Source: Flavobacterium sp. CG_23.5
Lineage (GTDB): Bacteria > Bacteroidota > Bacteroidia > Flavobacteriales > Flavobacteriaceae
Length of the DNA: 64,000 nt
NCBI RefSeq assembly: GCF_017875765.1
Contig: NZ_JAGGNA010000001.1
Location: 1,015,001 to 1,079,000, forward strand
Direction: 5' to 3'
Part shown: positions 1 to 8,126 of the stretch, piece after piece
How positions within the stretch are numbered: the stretch's first letter is position 1
Layout: each line of letters begins with the position of its first letter
Translations under genes and position numbers: made by a program
Notes under the pieces: model-generated
The model's database searches: none
Seen by the model: only the letters and a program-made list of their open reading frames with translations
Told to the model about the DNA's origin: nothing

Positions 1-1273
1 GAATAGGAGTAAAATAACGAGAAATTCGATCGGTAATGGTTTTGTGTTTTTGTTCGACATTTTTTTGAAAAACATCATTGCTCCATAACTGCGTCAAGTA
101 ACTTTGTGAAACAGAATGTAGTACTTCCATTTCGATCACTTTACCCATTTGTTTTCCGCCAGCAAATACTTTATCACCTGATTGTTTCGTAATTGGAATG
201 GCTTCCCCGGTAACAAAACTATAATCAATTTCGGCTTTTTCAGATATTAAAATACCATCAACAGGAATCAGTTCTTGGTTTCTTATTAGCAGCCTATCTC
301 CTTTTTCCACCTCATAAACCGGAACACTTTCTTCAGAAGCATCCGAATTAATTTTGGTAATGGCAATTGGAAAATATGATTTAAAATCTCTTTCGAAACT
401 CAAAAAACTATAGGTTTTTATTTGGAACATTTTACCCAAAAGCATGAAGAAAATCAAACCAGTCAAGCTATCAAAAAATCCGGAACCGTAATCCATTACA
501 ATATCTACCGTACTTCGGATAAAAAATATTACAATCCCTAACGCGATTGGAATATCGATATTTAGCATTTTGGATTTAATGCTTTTATAAGCCGAAACAT
601 AATATCCACTCGCTGAATAGAAAAAACTTGGAAGCGATAATGCAAAAATCAACCAACGGAAAAAGCCACGGTATTGATCCAACCAGAATTCTTTCACTTC
701 AAAATACTCCGGAAAAGAAAGCAACATGATGTTTCCAAAACAAAAGAAAGCGACACCTAGTTTATAAGTCAAACTTCTGTCTACATTGTTCTTGCCCGTT
801 TCATAATTTTCCAAACTAATGTAGGGTTCGTATCCAATGGAACTCAACAAATAAACAATAGTTTTTATTGAAACCGTTACGGGATTATAGGTTATTCGGA
901 CTTTCTTTTCAGGAAAATTAACCTGAGAAGAACTTATTCCTTTTTGAAGACGCTGTAAATTTTCCAGAATCCAAATACACGAGCTGCAATGAATATGTGG
1001 AATGTTAAGCGAAATAATAGCAGTTGAATTCTCTTGGAATTCCAAAAGTTTTGAAACGATACTTTCATTATCTAAAAAATCATATTTACCATTAATGTCT
1101 TGAGGGGTTGCTCCAGGAGATTTTTCAAAATCATAATAGCAAGTCATATCATTAAGACTGAAAATTTCGTACACAGTCTTACAACCGTTGCAACAAAATT
1201 CTTTTTCATCAAAAATAATTTCTTCTGCTTTTATAATATCTAAACCACAATGGAAACAGTTTTGTCTGTCCAT
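1..1273 (-). CDS. ccoI: Heavy-metal (copper) translocating P-type ATPase, CcoI/FixI type, N-terminal part (runs off window)
   Basis: The reading frame starts with ATG at 1273 and is open to the window edge, giving about 424 residues. The N-terminus has a cysteine-rich metal-binding region (CFHC near residue 6, then FCCNGC) typical of the CcoI/FixI subgroup. A heavy-metal-associated domain with HCSSC follows, then hydrophobic segments and the start of the actuator domain with TGEAIP. The phosphorylation loop DKTG lies outside the window. In this family the enzyme exports copper across the inner membrane for assembly of cbb3 cytochrome oxidase. An Fnr-like regulator gene lies divergently upstream with an Fnr/Crp-type palindrome between them, which fits oxygen-responsive control. 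The subgroup is inferred; another copper ATPase is possible. Confidence 0.85.
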   Translation of the reverse strand, partial: MDRQNCFHCGLDIIKAEEIIFDEKEFCCNGCKTVYEIFSLNDMTCYYDFEKSPGATPQDINGKYDFLDNESIVSKLLEFQENSTAIISLNIPHIHCSSCIWILENLQRLQKGISSSQVNFPEKKVRITYNPVTVSIKTIVYLLSSIGYEPYISLENYETGKNNVDRSLTYKLGVAFFCFGNIMLLSFPEYFEVKEFWLDQYRGFFRWLIFALSLPSFFYSASGYYVSAYKSIKSKMLNIDIPIALGIVIFFIRSTVDIVMDYGSGFFDSLTGLIFFMLLGKMFQIKTYSFLSFERDFKSYFPIAITKINSDASEESVPVYEVEKGDRLLIRNQELIPVDGILISEKAEIDYSFVTGEAIPITKQSGDKVFAGGKQMGKVIEMEVLHSVSQSYLTQLWSNDVFQKNVEQKHKTITDRISRYFTPI

Positions 1274-1326
1274 AAATCTTTGCTCATTTTACCTACAACA
1301 AAGGTGACAAATAGATTAAGTTAAAA

Positions 1327-1344
1327 ATATGACATTTGTCATAT
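1327..1344. promoter_or_regulatory. Fnr/Crp-type operator palindrome between ccoI and the fnr-like gene
   Basis: ATATGACATTTGTCATAT is a perfect 18-base palindrome with the ATGAC-N4-GTCAT layout expected for Fnr/Crp-family dimers. It lies 41 bases before the fnr-like start and 53 bases before the ccoI start, so one site could serve both divergent genes. That the neighbouring regulator binds it is inferred. Confidence 0.65.
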
Positions 1345-1351
1345 AAAAGCC

Positions 1352-1359
1352 TAAATTTG
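1352..1359 (+). promoter_or_regulatory. -7 box of the fnr-like gene
   Basis: TAAATTTG matches the Bacteroidota -7 consensus TAnnTTTG and lies 25 bases before the start codon. The Fnr-type palindrome ends 7 bases upstream, so bound regulator would overlap the -33 region and could autoregulate. Confidence 0.6.
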
Positions 1360-1384
1360 TGCAGTTATAAATCCCCTTTCTATT

Positions 1385-2065
1385 ATGAGTAAATGTGAAC
1401 AATGTATCGTTAGAGAATTCAGCTCATTGAAAGCACTTACTAAAAATGAACTGGTTCATCTTTCTGATTGCAAAACATCACGAACGATAAAAAAGGGAGA
1501 AGTTATTTTTGAAGAAGGCGAAAACGTAAACGGAATCTATTGTATAAAAGATGGAGTTTGCAAACTCACAAAATTGACTCCAAATGGTAAAGACAATATT
1601 GTTAAACTTGTTACAAAAGGAGAATTATTAGGTCAACGTTCCATGATTAGTGACGAACCAGTGAATTTGAGCGCTGTTGCACTAGAAGATATGCAAGTTT
1701 GTTTCATTCCAAAAACTGAAGTGATGGGTTTCTTTAACAAAAACAATCAGTTTTCGATGAATGTGATGAAAACGATATGTGGCGATCTAAAAGATGCCGA
1801 TCATCACGTGGTCAATTTAGCTCAAAAAACAGTCAAAGAACGATTAGCAGAAACACTTCTTTATTTGCATGATACTTTTGGTCAAAATGAAGATAATACT
1901 TTAAAAGTTCAGCTTTCAAGAGATGAATTAGCCAGTATGATTGGTACAGCCACCGAAAGTTGTATTCGTTTGTTATCTGATTTTAATAAGTTAGGCCTGA
2001 TCGAATTGACAGGTAAAAAAATTCTTTTAAAAGATATCAATAAACTAAAAAGATTAGCAGAATAA
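1385..2065 (+). CDS. Crp/Fnr family transcriptional regulator
   Basis: This 226-residue protein has an N-terminal cyclic-nucleotide-binding-like beta-roll (about residues 20-140) and a C-terminal winged helix-turn-helix (about 170-215, with LSRDELASMIGTATESCIR). Cysteines sit at residues 4, 7, 29, 53 and 59. The C4-x2-C7 pair plus C29 resembles the iron-sulfur ligands of Fnr-type oxygen sensors, though the spacing differs from E. coli Fnr. Divergence from a CcoI-type ATPase and the palindrome upstream support a role in adapting respiration to low oxygen. Family assignment is firm; oxygen sensing through a cluster is inferred. Confidence 0.9.
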   Translation: MSKCEQCIVREFSSLKALTKNELVHLSDCKTSRTIKKGEVIFEEGENVNGIYCIKDGVCKLTKLTPNGKDNIVKLVTKGELLGQRSMISDEPVNLSAVALEDMQVCFIPKTEVMGFFNKNNQFSMNVMKTICGDLKDADHHVVNLAQKTVKERLAETLLYLHDTFGQNEDNTLKVQLSRDELASMIGTATESCIRLLSDFNKLGLIELTGKKILLKDINKLKRLAE

Positions 2066-2066
2066 T

Positions 2067-3515
2067 CTAATCTTTCTTATTCATTACAAAATAATAAACT
2101 GGAATTCCCAAAGCTACAATACACAATCCCAATCCCGTGTTGAATGTATCATAAACCAGCAACGTTACACAAATTGCCGTTGTCACTATAATATAAATTG
2201 CAGGAACAAACGGATAGCCAAAAGCTTTATAAGGCCTTTCTGTATTTGGTTCTTTTTTTCTAAGTATAAAAACACCCAAAATCGTTAAAATATAAAACAA
2301 CAACGATGCAAAAGTGGCATAGGTCAACAAATCCCCAAATTTTCCCGAAATACATAATACACAAGCCCAGACACATTGCACCCATAAAGCTTTGGCAGGA
2401 ACTTGGTTTTTATTGAGCTCGGTTGCTTGTTTAAAAAACAGTCCGTCTTTCGCCATTGCAAAAAACAACCTTCCTCCAGACAAAATTAATCCACTATTAC
2501 AACCAAAAGTGGAAACCATTATCAATGCTGCCATAACAAAAACACCAATATTCCCCATAATCATACTCGCTGCAGCCGCTCCTACTCTATCATTACTGGT
2601 AAACATGATTCCATTACTGGCAATATCTGATGCGTTAGGTGTTCCTTGTATTGGCAACAAAGCCAAGTAAGCCAGATTTGCCAAAACGTAAATAACCGTA
2701 ACAATCAAAGTTCCAAGAAACAAACTACGTGGAATATTCTTTTTCGGTTCCTTTATTTCTCCGGCAATAAAAGTTACATTATTCCAAGCATCACTAGAAA
2801 ATAATGAATTGATTATTGTAGCTCCCGCAGCTCCTAAAAGTGCCATTCCAGCGAGTTTGGTAACGGTAATAGTTCCATCTGGATTAACGACCGTTTTACT
2901 GGCATCCCACATATTTGCAAAATTATCAGACAAAACATTGGTTTGTAAACCCACGTACAATCCCAAGATAATCAATGCAAAAAGAGCAAATAACTTTGCA
3001 GAAGTAAATACTAACTGCACCGTTTTTCCGCTTTCTACTCCTTTAGTATTGATATATGTTAGCAATATTATGCTTGAGATAGCTAAAACTTTTTGGTAGG
3101 AAAAAATAAATCCAGCTCCCACTTTAAAAAGCGGCTGGTCTAAAACGGGAAAGAAAATAGCAGTATAATTAGCAAAAGTAACGGCAATTGCAGCAATAAC
3201 TCCCGTTTGAATTACCGTAAAAACAGTCCATCCATAGAGAAAGGAAATTAATCTCCCGTAAGCGCGTTGAATATAAACAAATTGTCCGCCCGCATTAGGC
3301 ATCATTCCGGCCAATTCGCCATAACTCAATGCTGCAGCAACGGTTATAATTCCCGTTACCAACCAAATTACCAATAGCCAAGCTGCAGAACCAATATCGC
3401 GAGCCATTGATGATGTCACAATAAAAATTCCTGATCCTATCATGGAACCTGCAACTAAACTTGTAGCATCAATTAATCCTAAAGAACGTTTTAATTCGGT
3501 TTTATTTTCTGGCAT
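2067..3515 (-). CDS. APC superfamily amino acid permease
   Basis: This 482-residue protein is very hydrophobic with about twelve membrane segments. The first one contains VAGSMIGSGIF, the unwound-helix substrate-binding signature of APC amino-acid transporters. Length and layout match LAT-like or YfnA-like permeases that move amino acids across the inner membrane. Substrate cannot be told from sequence alone. Its stop is one base from that of the fnr-like gene, so the two converge. It lies downstream of mazG on the same strand with a 77-base gap holding two overlapping inverted repeats. Confidence 0.9.
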   Translation of the reverse strand: MPENKTELKRSLGLIDATSLVAGSMIGSGIFIVTSSMARDIGSAAWLLVIWLVTGIITVAAALSYGELAGMMPNAGGQFVYIQRAYGRLISFLYGWTVFTVIQTGVIAAIAVTFANYTAIFFPVLDQPLFKVGAGFIFSYQKVLAISSIILLTYINTKGVESGKTVQLVFTSAKLFALFALIILGLYVGLQTNVLSDNFANMWDASKTVVNPDGTITVTKLAGMALLGAAGATIINSLFSSDAWNNVTFIAGEIKEPKKNIPRSLFLGTLIVTVIYVLANLAYLALLPIQGTPNASDIASNGIMFTSNDRVGAAAASMIMGNIGVFVMAALIMVSTFGCNSGLILSGGRLFFAMAKDGLFFKQATELNKNQVPAKALWVQCVWACVLCISGKFGDLLTYATFASLLFYILTILGVFILRKKEPNTERPYKAFGYPFVPAIYIIVTTAICVTLLVYDTFNTGLGLCIVALGIPVYYFVMNKKD

Positions 3516-3552
3516 TTATCTGTCTAAAATAATTTATAATTTCTTTGCTTCG

Positions 3553-3589
3553 TTCCAAATTGAGTTATTTGGAAATCATAGATTTCCAA
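3553..3589. repeat. Two overlapping, mutually exclusive inverted repeats after mazG
   Basis: TTCCAAAT (3553-3560) pairs with ATTTGGAA (3567-3574). TTGGAAATC (3569-3577) pairs with GATTTCCAA (3581-3589). The middle segment is shared, so only one hairpin can form at a time. There is no downstream T-run, so this is not a standard terminator. Confidence 0.5.
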
Positions 3590-3592
3590 TTC

Positions 3593-4375
3593 CTATTTAT
3601 TTGGAAGACGCTTCGCTTCCTCCCAAAAAATATCCATTTCAGCAAGGGTCATATCCATTAGTGGTTTCCCTAATTGACCTGCTTTACTTTCTAGATATTG
3701 AAAGCGTTTAATGAATTTTTTATTGGTTCGTTCCAAGGCGTCTTCGGGATTCACGTTCAGAAATCGGGCATAGTTAATCATCGAAAATAAAACATCGCCA
3801 AATTCAGCTTCAATTTTATCCTGATCCCCAGCCTTGACCTCCACTTGCAATTCTTCTAATTCTTCTTGTACTTTGTCCCAAACCTGATGGGACTCTTCCC
3901 AATCAAATCCCACTCCTTTTACTTTATCCTGGATTCTACTTGCTTTAACTAATGCCGGCAAACTCTTTGGAACACCTTCCAAAACGGAAGTCTTACCTTC
4001 TTTAAGTTTTAATTTTTCCCAGTTTTGTTTAACTTCTTCTTCATCTTTCACAACAACATCACTATAAATATGTGGATGACGATGAATGAGTTTCTCGCAA
4101 ATTTCATTACAAACATCTGCTATGTCAAAATCATTGGTTTCACTTCCTATTTTGGCATAGAAAACCAGATGCAATAACAAATCCCCCAATTCTTTCTTTA
4201 TTTCGGTCAAATCATTATCTAAAATTGCATCGCCCAATTCATACGTTTCTTCTATGGTAAGATGGCGTAAACTCTGCATGGTTTGTTTCTTATCCCAAGG
4301 ACATTTCTCGCGTAGATCGTCCATGATGTCTAGTAGCCTTTCGAAAGCCTGAAGTTGAAGTGTTCTTGAGTTCAT
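3593..4375 (-). CDS. mazG: Nucleoside triphosphate pyrophosphohydrolase MazG
   Basis: This 260-residue protein has the two MazG repeats. The first carries EETYE at residues 42-46 with ELGD at 62-65, matching the metal-binding ExxE...ExxD pattern. A second, related helical repeat lies around residues 165-205 (EELEELQ, EFGDVLF). MazG hydrolyses NTPs and dNTPs to NMP and pyrophosphate in the cytoplasm, removing damaged nucleotides and in some bacteria lowering ppGpp. The length is normal for full-length MazG. A minus-strand terminator-like hairpin lies upstream, separating it from DUF5606. Confidence 0.95.
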   Translation of the reverse strand: MNSRTLQLQAFERLLDIMDDLREKCPWDKKQTMQSLRHLTIEETYELGDAILDNDLTEIKKELGDLLLHLVFYAKIGSETNDFDIADVCNEICEKLIHRHPHIYSDVVVKDEEEVKQNWEKLKLKEGKTSVLEGVPKSLPALVKASRIQDKVKGVGFDWEESHQVWDKVQEELEELQVEVKAGDQDKIEAEFGDVLFSMINYARFLNVNPEDALERTNKKFIKRFQYLESKAGQLGKPLMDMTLAEMDIFWEEAKRLPNK

Positions 4376-4400
4376 TGCATTATTAGTTTTGGTAAAAATA

Positions 4401-4433
4401 AAAAAATCCTGTCAAGAAAACATCTTAACAGGA
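4401..4433 (-). terminator. Rho-independent terminator after the DUF5606 gene
   Basis: On the minus strand TCCTGTTAAGA and TCTTGACAGGA form an 11-base stem (with one G-U pair) around a 5-base loop, followed by a T-run (A-run at 4401-4406 on the plus strand). It sits between the DUF5606 stop and the mazG start. Confidence 0.75.
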
Positions 4434-4462
4434 CTAAATATAATTTATTAAAATATAATTTA

Positions 4463-4975
4463 TTATTTTTTTTCTGCAGCTTTTTTAGCAGCAACTTTTT
4501 TTGCTGGAGCTTTCACTTCTTTTTCTATCGTTTCTTTACTATCGGTTACAACTTCTTCAACAGCTGTTGGAGTTTCTTCTGGTGCAGGAACGTCATCAAC
4601 GATAAGTCCTTTTGCTTGAAGCATACTGTACCAATTTAATATTTTTTTGATATCAGATGGATACACTCTTTCTTCATCATAATCAGGTAAAATTTCTTTG
4701 AAATAAGCCGCTAGTTTTGCGTTGTCTTCTTTATGAGACAGTGCTGGACCTTTATTCTCTTTATCAGCAATTTTTTGCATGATTTCAGACAATGGTTTTT
4801 CGCCTTCATACGTATAAATTGAAATCTCCGACAACAAACTCACATTGCTTTTTAAATTTACTGTGATTTTTTTTCCGTCTAATAATGATTCTGCAACAAA
4901 CCCTGTACGCGTTTGTACTTTTAATACATATAAACCTGGTTTCCCAGAAATGGCTAATATTTTTTCTAAATTCAT
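4463..4975 (-). CDS. DUF5606 family protein
   Basis: This 170-residue protein belongs to a conserved Bacteroidota family of unknown function, recognised by its N-terminal region (ILAISGKPGLY). The folded part spans about residues 1-125. The tail from about 130 is rich in Lys, Ala and Glu, ends in KKAAEKK, and looks disordered and possibly nucleic-acid binding. It lies 88 bases downstream of def in the same direction, an arrangement I know from other flavobacteria. No function should be assigned. Confidence 0.8.
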   Translation of the reverse strand: MNLEKILAISGKPGLYVLKVQTRTGFVAESLLDGKKITVNLKSNVSLLSEISIYTYEGEKPLSEIMQKIADKENKGPALSHKEDNAKLAAYFKEILPDYDEERVYPSDIKKILNWYSMLQAKGLIVDDVPAPEETPTAVEEVVTDSKETIEKEVKAPAKKVAAKKAAEKK

Positions 4976-5063
4976 GTTTTTTTAATTATTATTAAGAATT
5001 CAATTTATTTTACTTTTTCATTTAGGCTCTAAAACCGTACCAATATTAAGTAATAATACTAGT

Positions 5064-5651
5064 TTATCTTCCTTTTTTAGCGAAAAATTTCATGCGATAA
5101 TCTTGAAATGTTTTTCCTTCGAGAATGTTCTTTAGTTTCTTTTGAATCAAACGTTTTTTAAGTGATGAGATTTTATCTGTAAACAAAATTCCTTCAATAT
5201 GGTCGTATTCATGTTGAATTACTCTTGCAATTAAACCTTCAAAAACTTCCGTTTTCATCACAAAATCCTCTTCACAATATTCGATTGTTATGGTTGGATT
5301 ACGATATACATCTTCTCTAACATCAGGAATACTCAAGCAGCCTTCATTAAAACTCCATTCTTCACCCTCTTCTTTTATCATTTTTGCATTGATAAAAGTT
5401 TTTTTGAATCCCTTTAACTCTTTTTGTTCAGCATCTTCTAAATCTTCATCATCGCTAAAAGGAGTAGTGTCTATTACAAATAAGCGCACTGCCAATCCTA
5501 CTTGCGGAGCTGCAAGTCCCACGCCATAGGCATTATACATCGTCTCATACATATTGGCAATTGTTTCCTTCAAGTTGGGATGTTCTTCGGTAAGATTCTC
5601 TCCTACTTTTCTTAAAACTGGATCACCATATCCTATAATTGGTAAAATCAT
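5064..5651 (-). CDS. def: Peptide deformylase
   Basis: This 195-residue protein has all three deformylase motifs: GVGLAAPQVG (43-52), EGCLS (103-107) and QHEYDH (146-151). Cys106 and the two histidines bind the catalytic metal, and the glutamate acts in hydrolysis. It removes the formyl group from N-terminal methionine of new proteins. Length is normal. In many flavobacteria def is next to ruvX; here a FUSC-family gene and mqo lie between them. Confidence 0.97.
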   Translation of the reverse strand: MILPIIGYGDPVLRKVGENLTEEHPNLKETIANMYETMYNAYGVGLAAPQVGLAVRLFVIDTTPFSDDEDLEDAEQKELKGFKKTFINAKMIKEEGEEWSFNEGCLSIPDVREDVYRNPTITIEYCEEDFVMKTEVFEGLIARVIQHEYDHIEGILFTDKISSLKKRLIQKKLKNILEGKTFQDYRMKFFAKKGR

Positions 5652-5712
5652 TAGTGTTGTATTAAGTATTATCTACTGTAAATGGGAATCAATTTCCTTT
5701 TAATTCAGTTGG

Positions 5713-5720
5713 CAAAAATA
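5713..5720 (-). promoter_or_regulatory. -7 box of def
   Basis: Minus-strand TATTTTTG matches TAnnTTTG, with a TTG 17 bases further upstream as a candidate -33 element. It lies about 60 bases before the def start. Confidence 0.5.
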
Positions 5721-5801
5721 GTAAAAAAATAGACAATCAATAAACCTCTAATGATAATTAGCGTTATTTTAGAATTTAAATTAAAACACGCCTAATTATT
5801 C

Positions 5802-5830
5802 TTGAATAAATCCTACAATTCTTAACTTTG
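5802..5830 (+). promoter_or_regulatory. Promoter of the FUSC-family gene (-33 TTG, -7 TAACTTTG)
   Basis: TAACTTTG (5823-5830) matches TAnnTTTG, with TTG at 5802-5804 leaving an 18-base spacer. The ATG follows 17 bases after the -7 box. Confidence 0.6.
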
Positions 5831-5847
5831 CAAGTAATCTAATTTCT

Positions 5848-8061
5848 ATGATTTATAAAATTCGAAAATTTACTGACAGTACCTATTTTACCAATGCTTT
5901 AAAAGTGACTATTGCAGCGGTAATCCCTTTTATACTTTTTTCACTCTTGGGTAATTTCGAAATGGGTTTTACTATTGCACTGGGTGCTTTTTTTACTTAT
6001 CCAAGTGATATTCCGAGTAATCTTAAACATAAAATAAACGGAGTGCTAGTTGCGGCTGTAATCGTTTCGAGTGTCAATTTATTAGTGAATATTATCTATC
6101 CTTATAACTGGATTTTTTATCCTTTTTTAGCTCTTCTAATTTTCTTGTTTTCGATGATTTCTGTATATGGACAAAGGGCTACCGTAGTTTCATTTTCGGC
6201 ATTACTTTCGATTTCATTGGCCTTTGCACATATAAATACCGGTTGGGATATGGTGAAACACTCGGGATTAATTCTTGCAGGTGGAATTTTTTACCTTATG
6301 ATTTCACTGATTTTTCATTACATCAGACCGCATCGTTATATCGAATTACAAATTGCAGAATGTATCAAACTTACAGCAAAATATTTGAAGCTAAGAGGCG
6401 ATTTATGGACCGTCAACGCAGATAAAAAAGCAATTATAGAGAAACAATTGCATCTTCAGGTAGAGCTGAACACCATTCGTCAAAATATAAGAGAAGTTTT
6501 AATTAGCAATCACACCAGTTCTGGTTCTTCGAATCAAAACCGAAAGATGCTAATCGTTTTTATTACATTAGTCGAAATTCTGGAACTGGCGTTGTCAACG
6601 TCATTCGATCATGACAAACTACATCAAAAATTTGACGACCATCCAAAGGTGCTACAAACCTATCAAAACTTAGCTTATAATCTTGCGGCAAGTTTAAAAC
6701 AATTATCCAAAAGTGTACAGAATAAGACTAAATACGTTTCGAAACATACATTGATTAAAGATTTGAATGCTCTGCAACTTGCCATTGTTGATTACGAAAA
6801 TGAATTGGGTAAAATTCCGGCTTCTGAAGGCGTTTTTATGCTAACTACAATGTTACAATACGCAGAAAAACAGGTAGAAAAAATAAAAATTGTAGAACGG
6901 GCTTTCACCTTAGCTTTCAATTCAAAAGATTTTAAGGAAAAAGATAAAGATTTAGAAAAGTTTTTAACCCCACAATATTATCCTTTAAGCACTTTGACAG
7001 GAAATATGAGTTTTTCCTCAACTATTTTCAGGCATTCGCTTCGGTTAACCATCACTATTCTCATTGGTTTTATTATTGGCACAATACTTCCTTTTCACAA
7101 TGTCTATTGGATCTTGCTGACTATCATTGTGATTATGAGGCCAGGTTATGGCTTGACAAAACAACGCTCCTTTCAACGAATTTTCGGAACTATTTTAGGC
7201 GGATTAATTGCTTTCGGAATTCTTTCATTGGTACACAATAGCATTGTAATTAGTATTCTGTCCATTCTTTGTATGCTATTGGGTTTCTCGTTTACGCAAA
7301 CAAATTATAAGGTCAGCGCAACCTTTGTGACCATGTATATAGTTTTTATTTACGGAATACTTACGCCTAATATTGCTGATGTAATTCAATATAGAATCTT
7401 AGATACTGTTGTCGGCGCAGCTCTTGCATTTCTTGCCAACCATTTTTTATGGCCTTCTTGGGAGTTTTTAAATATTCCAATTCATTTGAAAAAATCGATT
7501 AAAGCGAATCAAACCTACTTAAAGGAAATCTCTGTTTTTTATAACAAAAAAGGGGCTATTTCTACTTCTTATCGATTGGCAAGAAAGAACGCTTTCATCG
7601 AAATTGGTAATCTCATGGCTTCTTTTCAAAGAATGTCACAAGAACCTAAATCAAAACAAAAACAATTACCGCAAGTATATAAATTAGCCGTGCTGAATCA
7701 TTCGCTTCTTTCTTCATTAGCTTCCTTAGGAACTTATATTCAATCACACAAGACGACATCGGCTTCTGAGGCTTTTAATATTGTGGTTGATACGGTGTAT
7801 AAAAATTTAGATCATGCCATCGCAATTTTAAAAGAAAATGATTTAGATTTTAACGAAAATACTCCTAAAGAGGAATTAGCAATGCGGTTTACGGAGTTAA
7901 AAAATATCCGAGCCAAGGAATTGAAAGAGGGAAACCCCATTGATGAAGAAGCATTTCAATTGAAAATGCAGGAAGCACAATTAGTAATAGAACAACTAAT
8001 CTGGCTTACTAATTTATCCGAAAATATTGTAAAAACGACTAAAGAATTAATCGCTACTTAA
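5848..8061 (+). CDS. FUSC/YccS-like integral membrane protein
   Basis: This 737-residue protein has two hydrophobic blocks (about residues 18-155 and 395-540), each followed by a long soluble helical region. This is the duplicated layout of FusC/YccS/AaeB-like inner membrane proteins. The second block contains FHNVYWILLTIIVIMRPGYG, close to the signature of this family. Members are linked to export of aromatic acids or to envelope stress, but the substrate here is unknown. It is divergent from def and ends in a strong terminator shared with mqo. Confidence 0.85.
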   Translation: MIYKIRKFTDSTYFTNALKVTIAAVIPFILFSLLGNFEMGFTIALGAFFTYPSDIPSNLKHKINGVLVAAVIVSSVNLLVNIIYPYNWIFYPFLALLIFLFSMISVYGQRATVVSFSALLSISLAFAHINTGWDMVKHSGLILAGGIFYLMISLIFHYIRPHRYIELQIAECIKLTAKYLKLRGDLWTVNADKKAIIEKQLHLQVELNTIRQNIREVLISNHTSSGSSNQNRKMLIVFITLVEILELALSTSFDHDKLHQKFDDHPKVLQTYQNLAYNLAASLKQLSKSVQNKTKYVSKHTLIKDLNALQLAIVDYENELGKIPASEGVFMLTTMLQYAEKQVEKIKIVERAFTLAFNSKDFKEKDKDLEKFLTPQYYPLSTLTGNMSFSSTIFRHSLRLTITILIGFIIGTILPFHNVYWILLTIIVIMRPGYGLTKQRSFQRIFGTILGGLIAFGILSLVHNSIVISILSILCMLLGFSFTQTNYKVSATFVTMYIVFIYGILTPNIADVIQYRILDTVVGAALAFLANHFLWPSWEFLNIPIHLKKSIKANQTYLKEISVFYNKKGAISTSYRLARKNAFIEIGNLMASFQRMSQEPKSKQKQLPQVYKLAVLNHSLLSSLASLGTYIQSHKTTSASEAFNIVVDTVYKNLDHAIAILKENDLDFNENTPKEELAMRFTELKNIRAKELKEGNPIDEEAFQLKMQEAQLVIEQLIWLTNLSENIVKTTKELIAT

Positions 8062-8067
8062 AACAAA

Positions 8068-8105
8068 AAAGCTGGATTTAGAACTTCAAATCTAAATCCA
8101 GCTTT
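8068..8105. terminator. Bidirectional terminator between the FUSC gene and mqo
   Basis: AAAGCTGGATTTAGA (8068-8082) and TCTAAATCCAGCTTT (8091-8105) form a perfect 15-base stem with an 8-base loop between two converging genes. A- and T-rich ends on both sides suit termination in either direction. Confidence 0.85.
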
Positions 8106-8126
8106 ATCGATTATATTGTGAAATTT

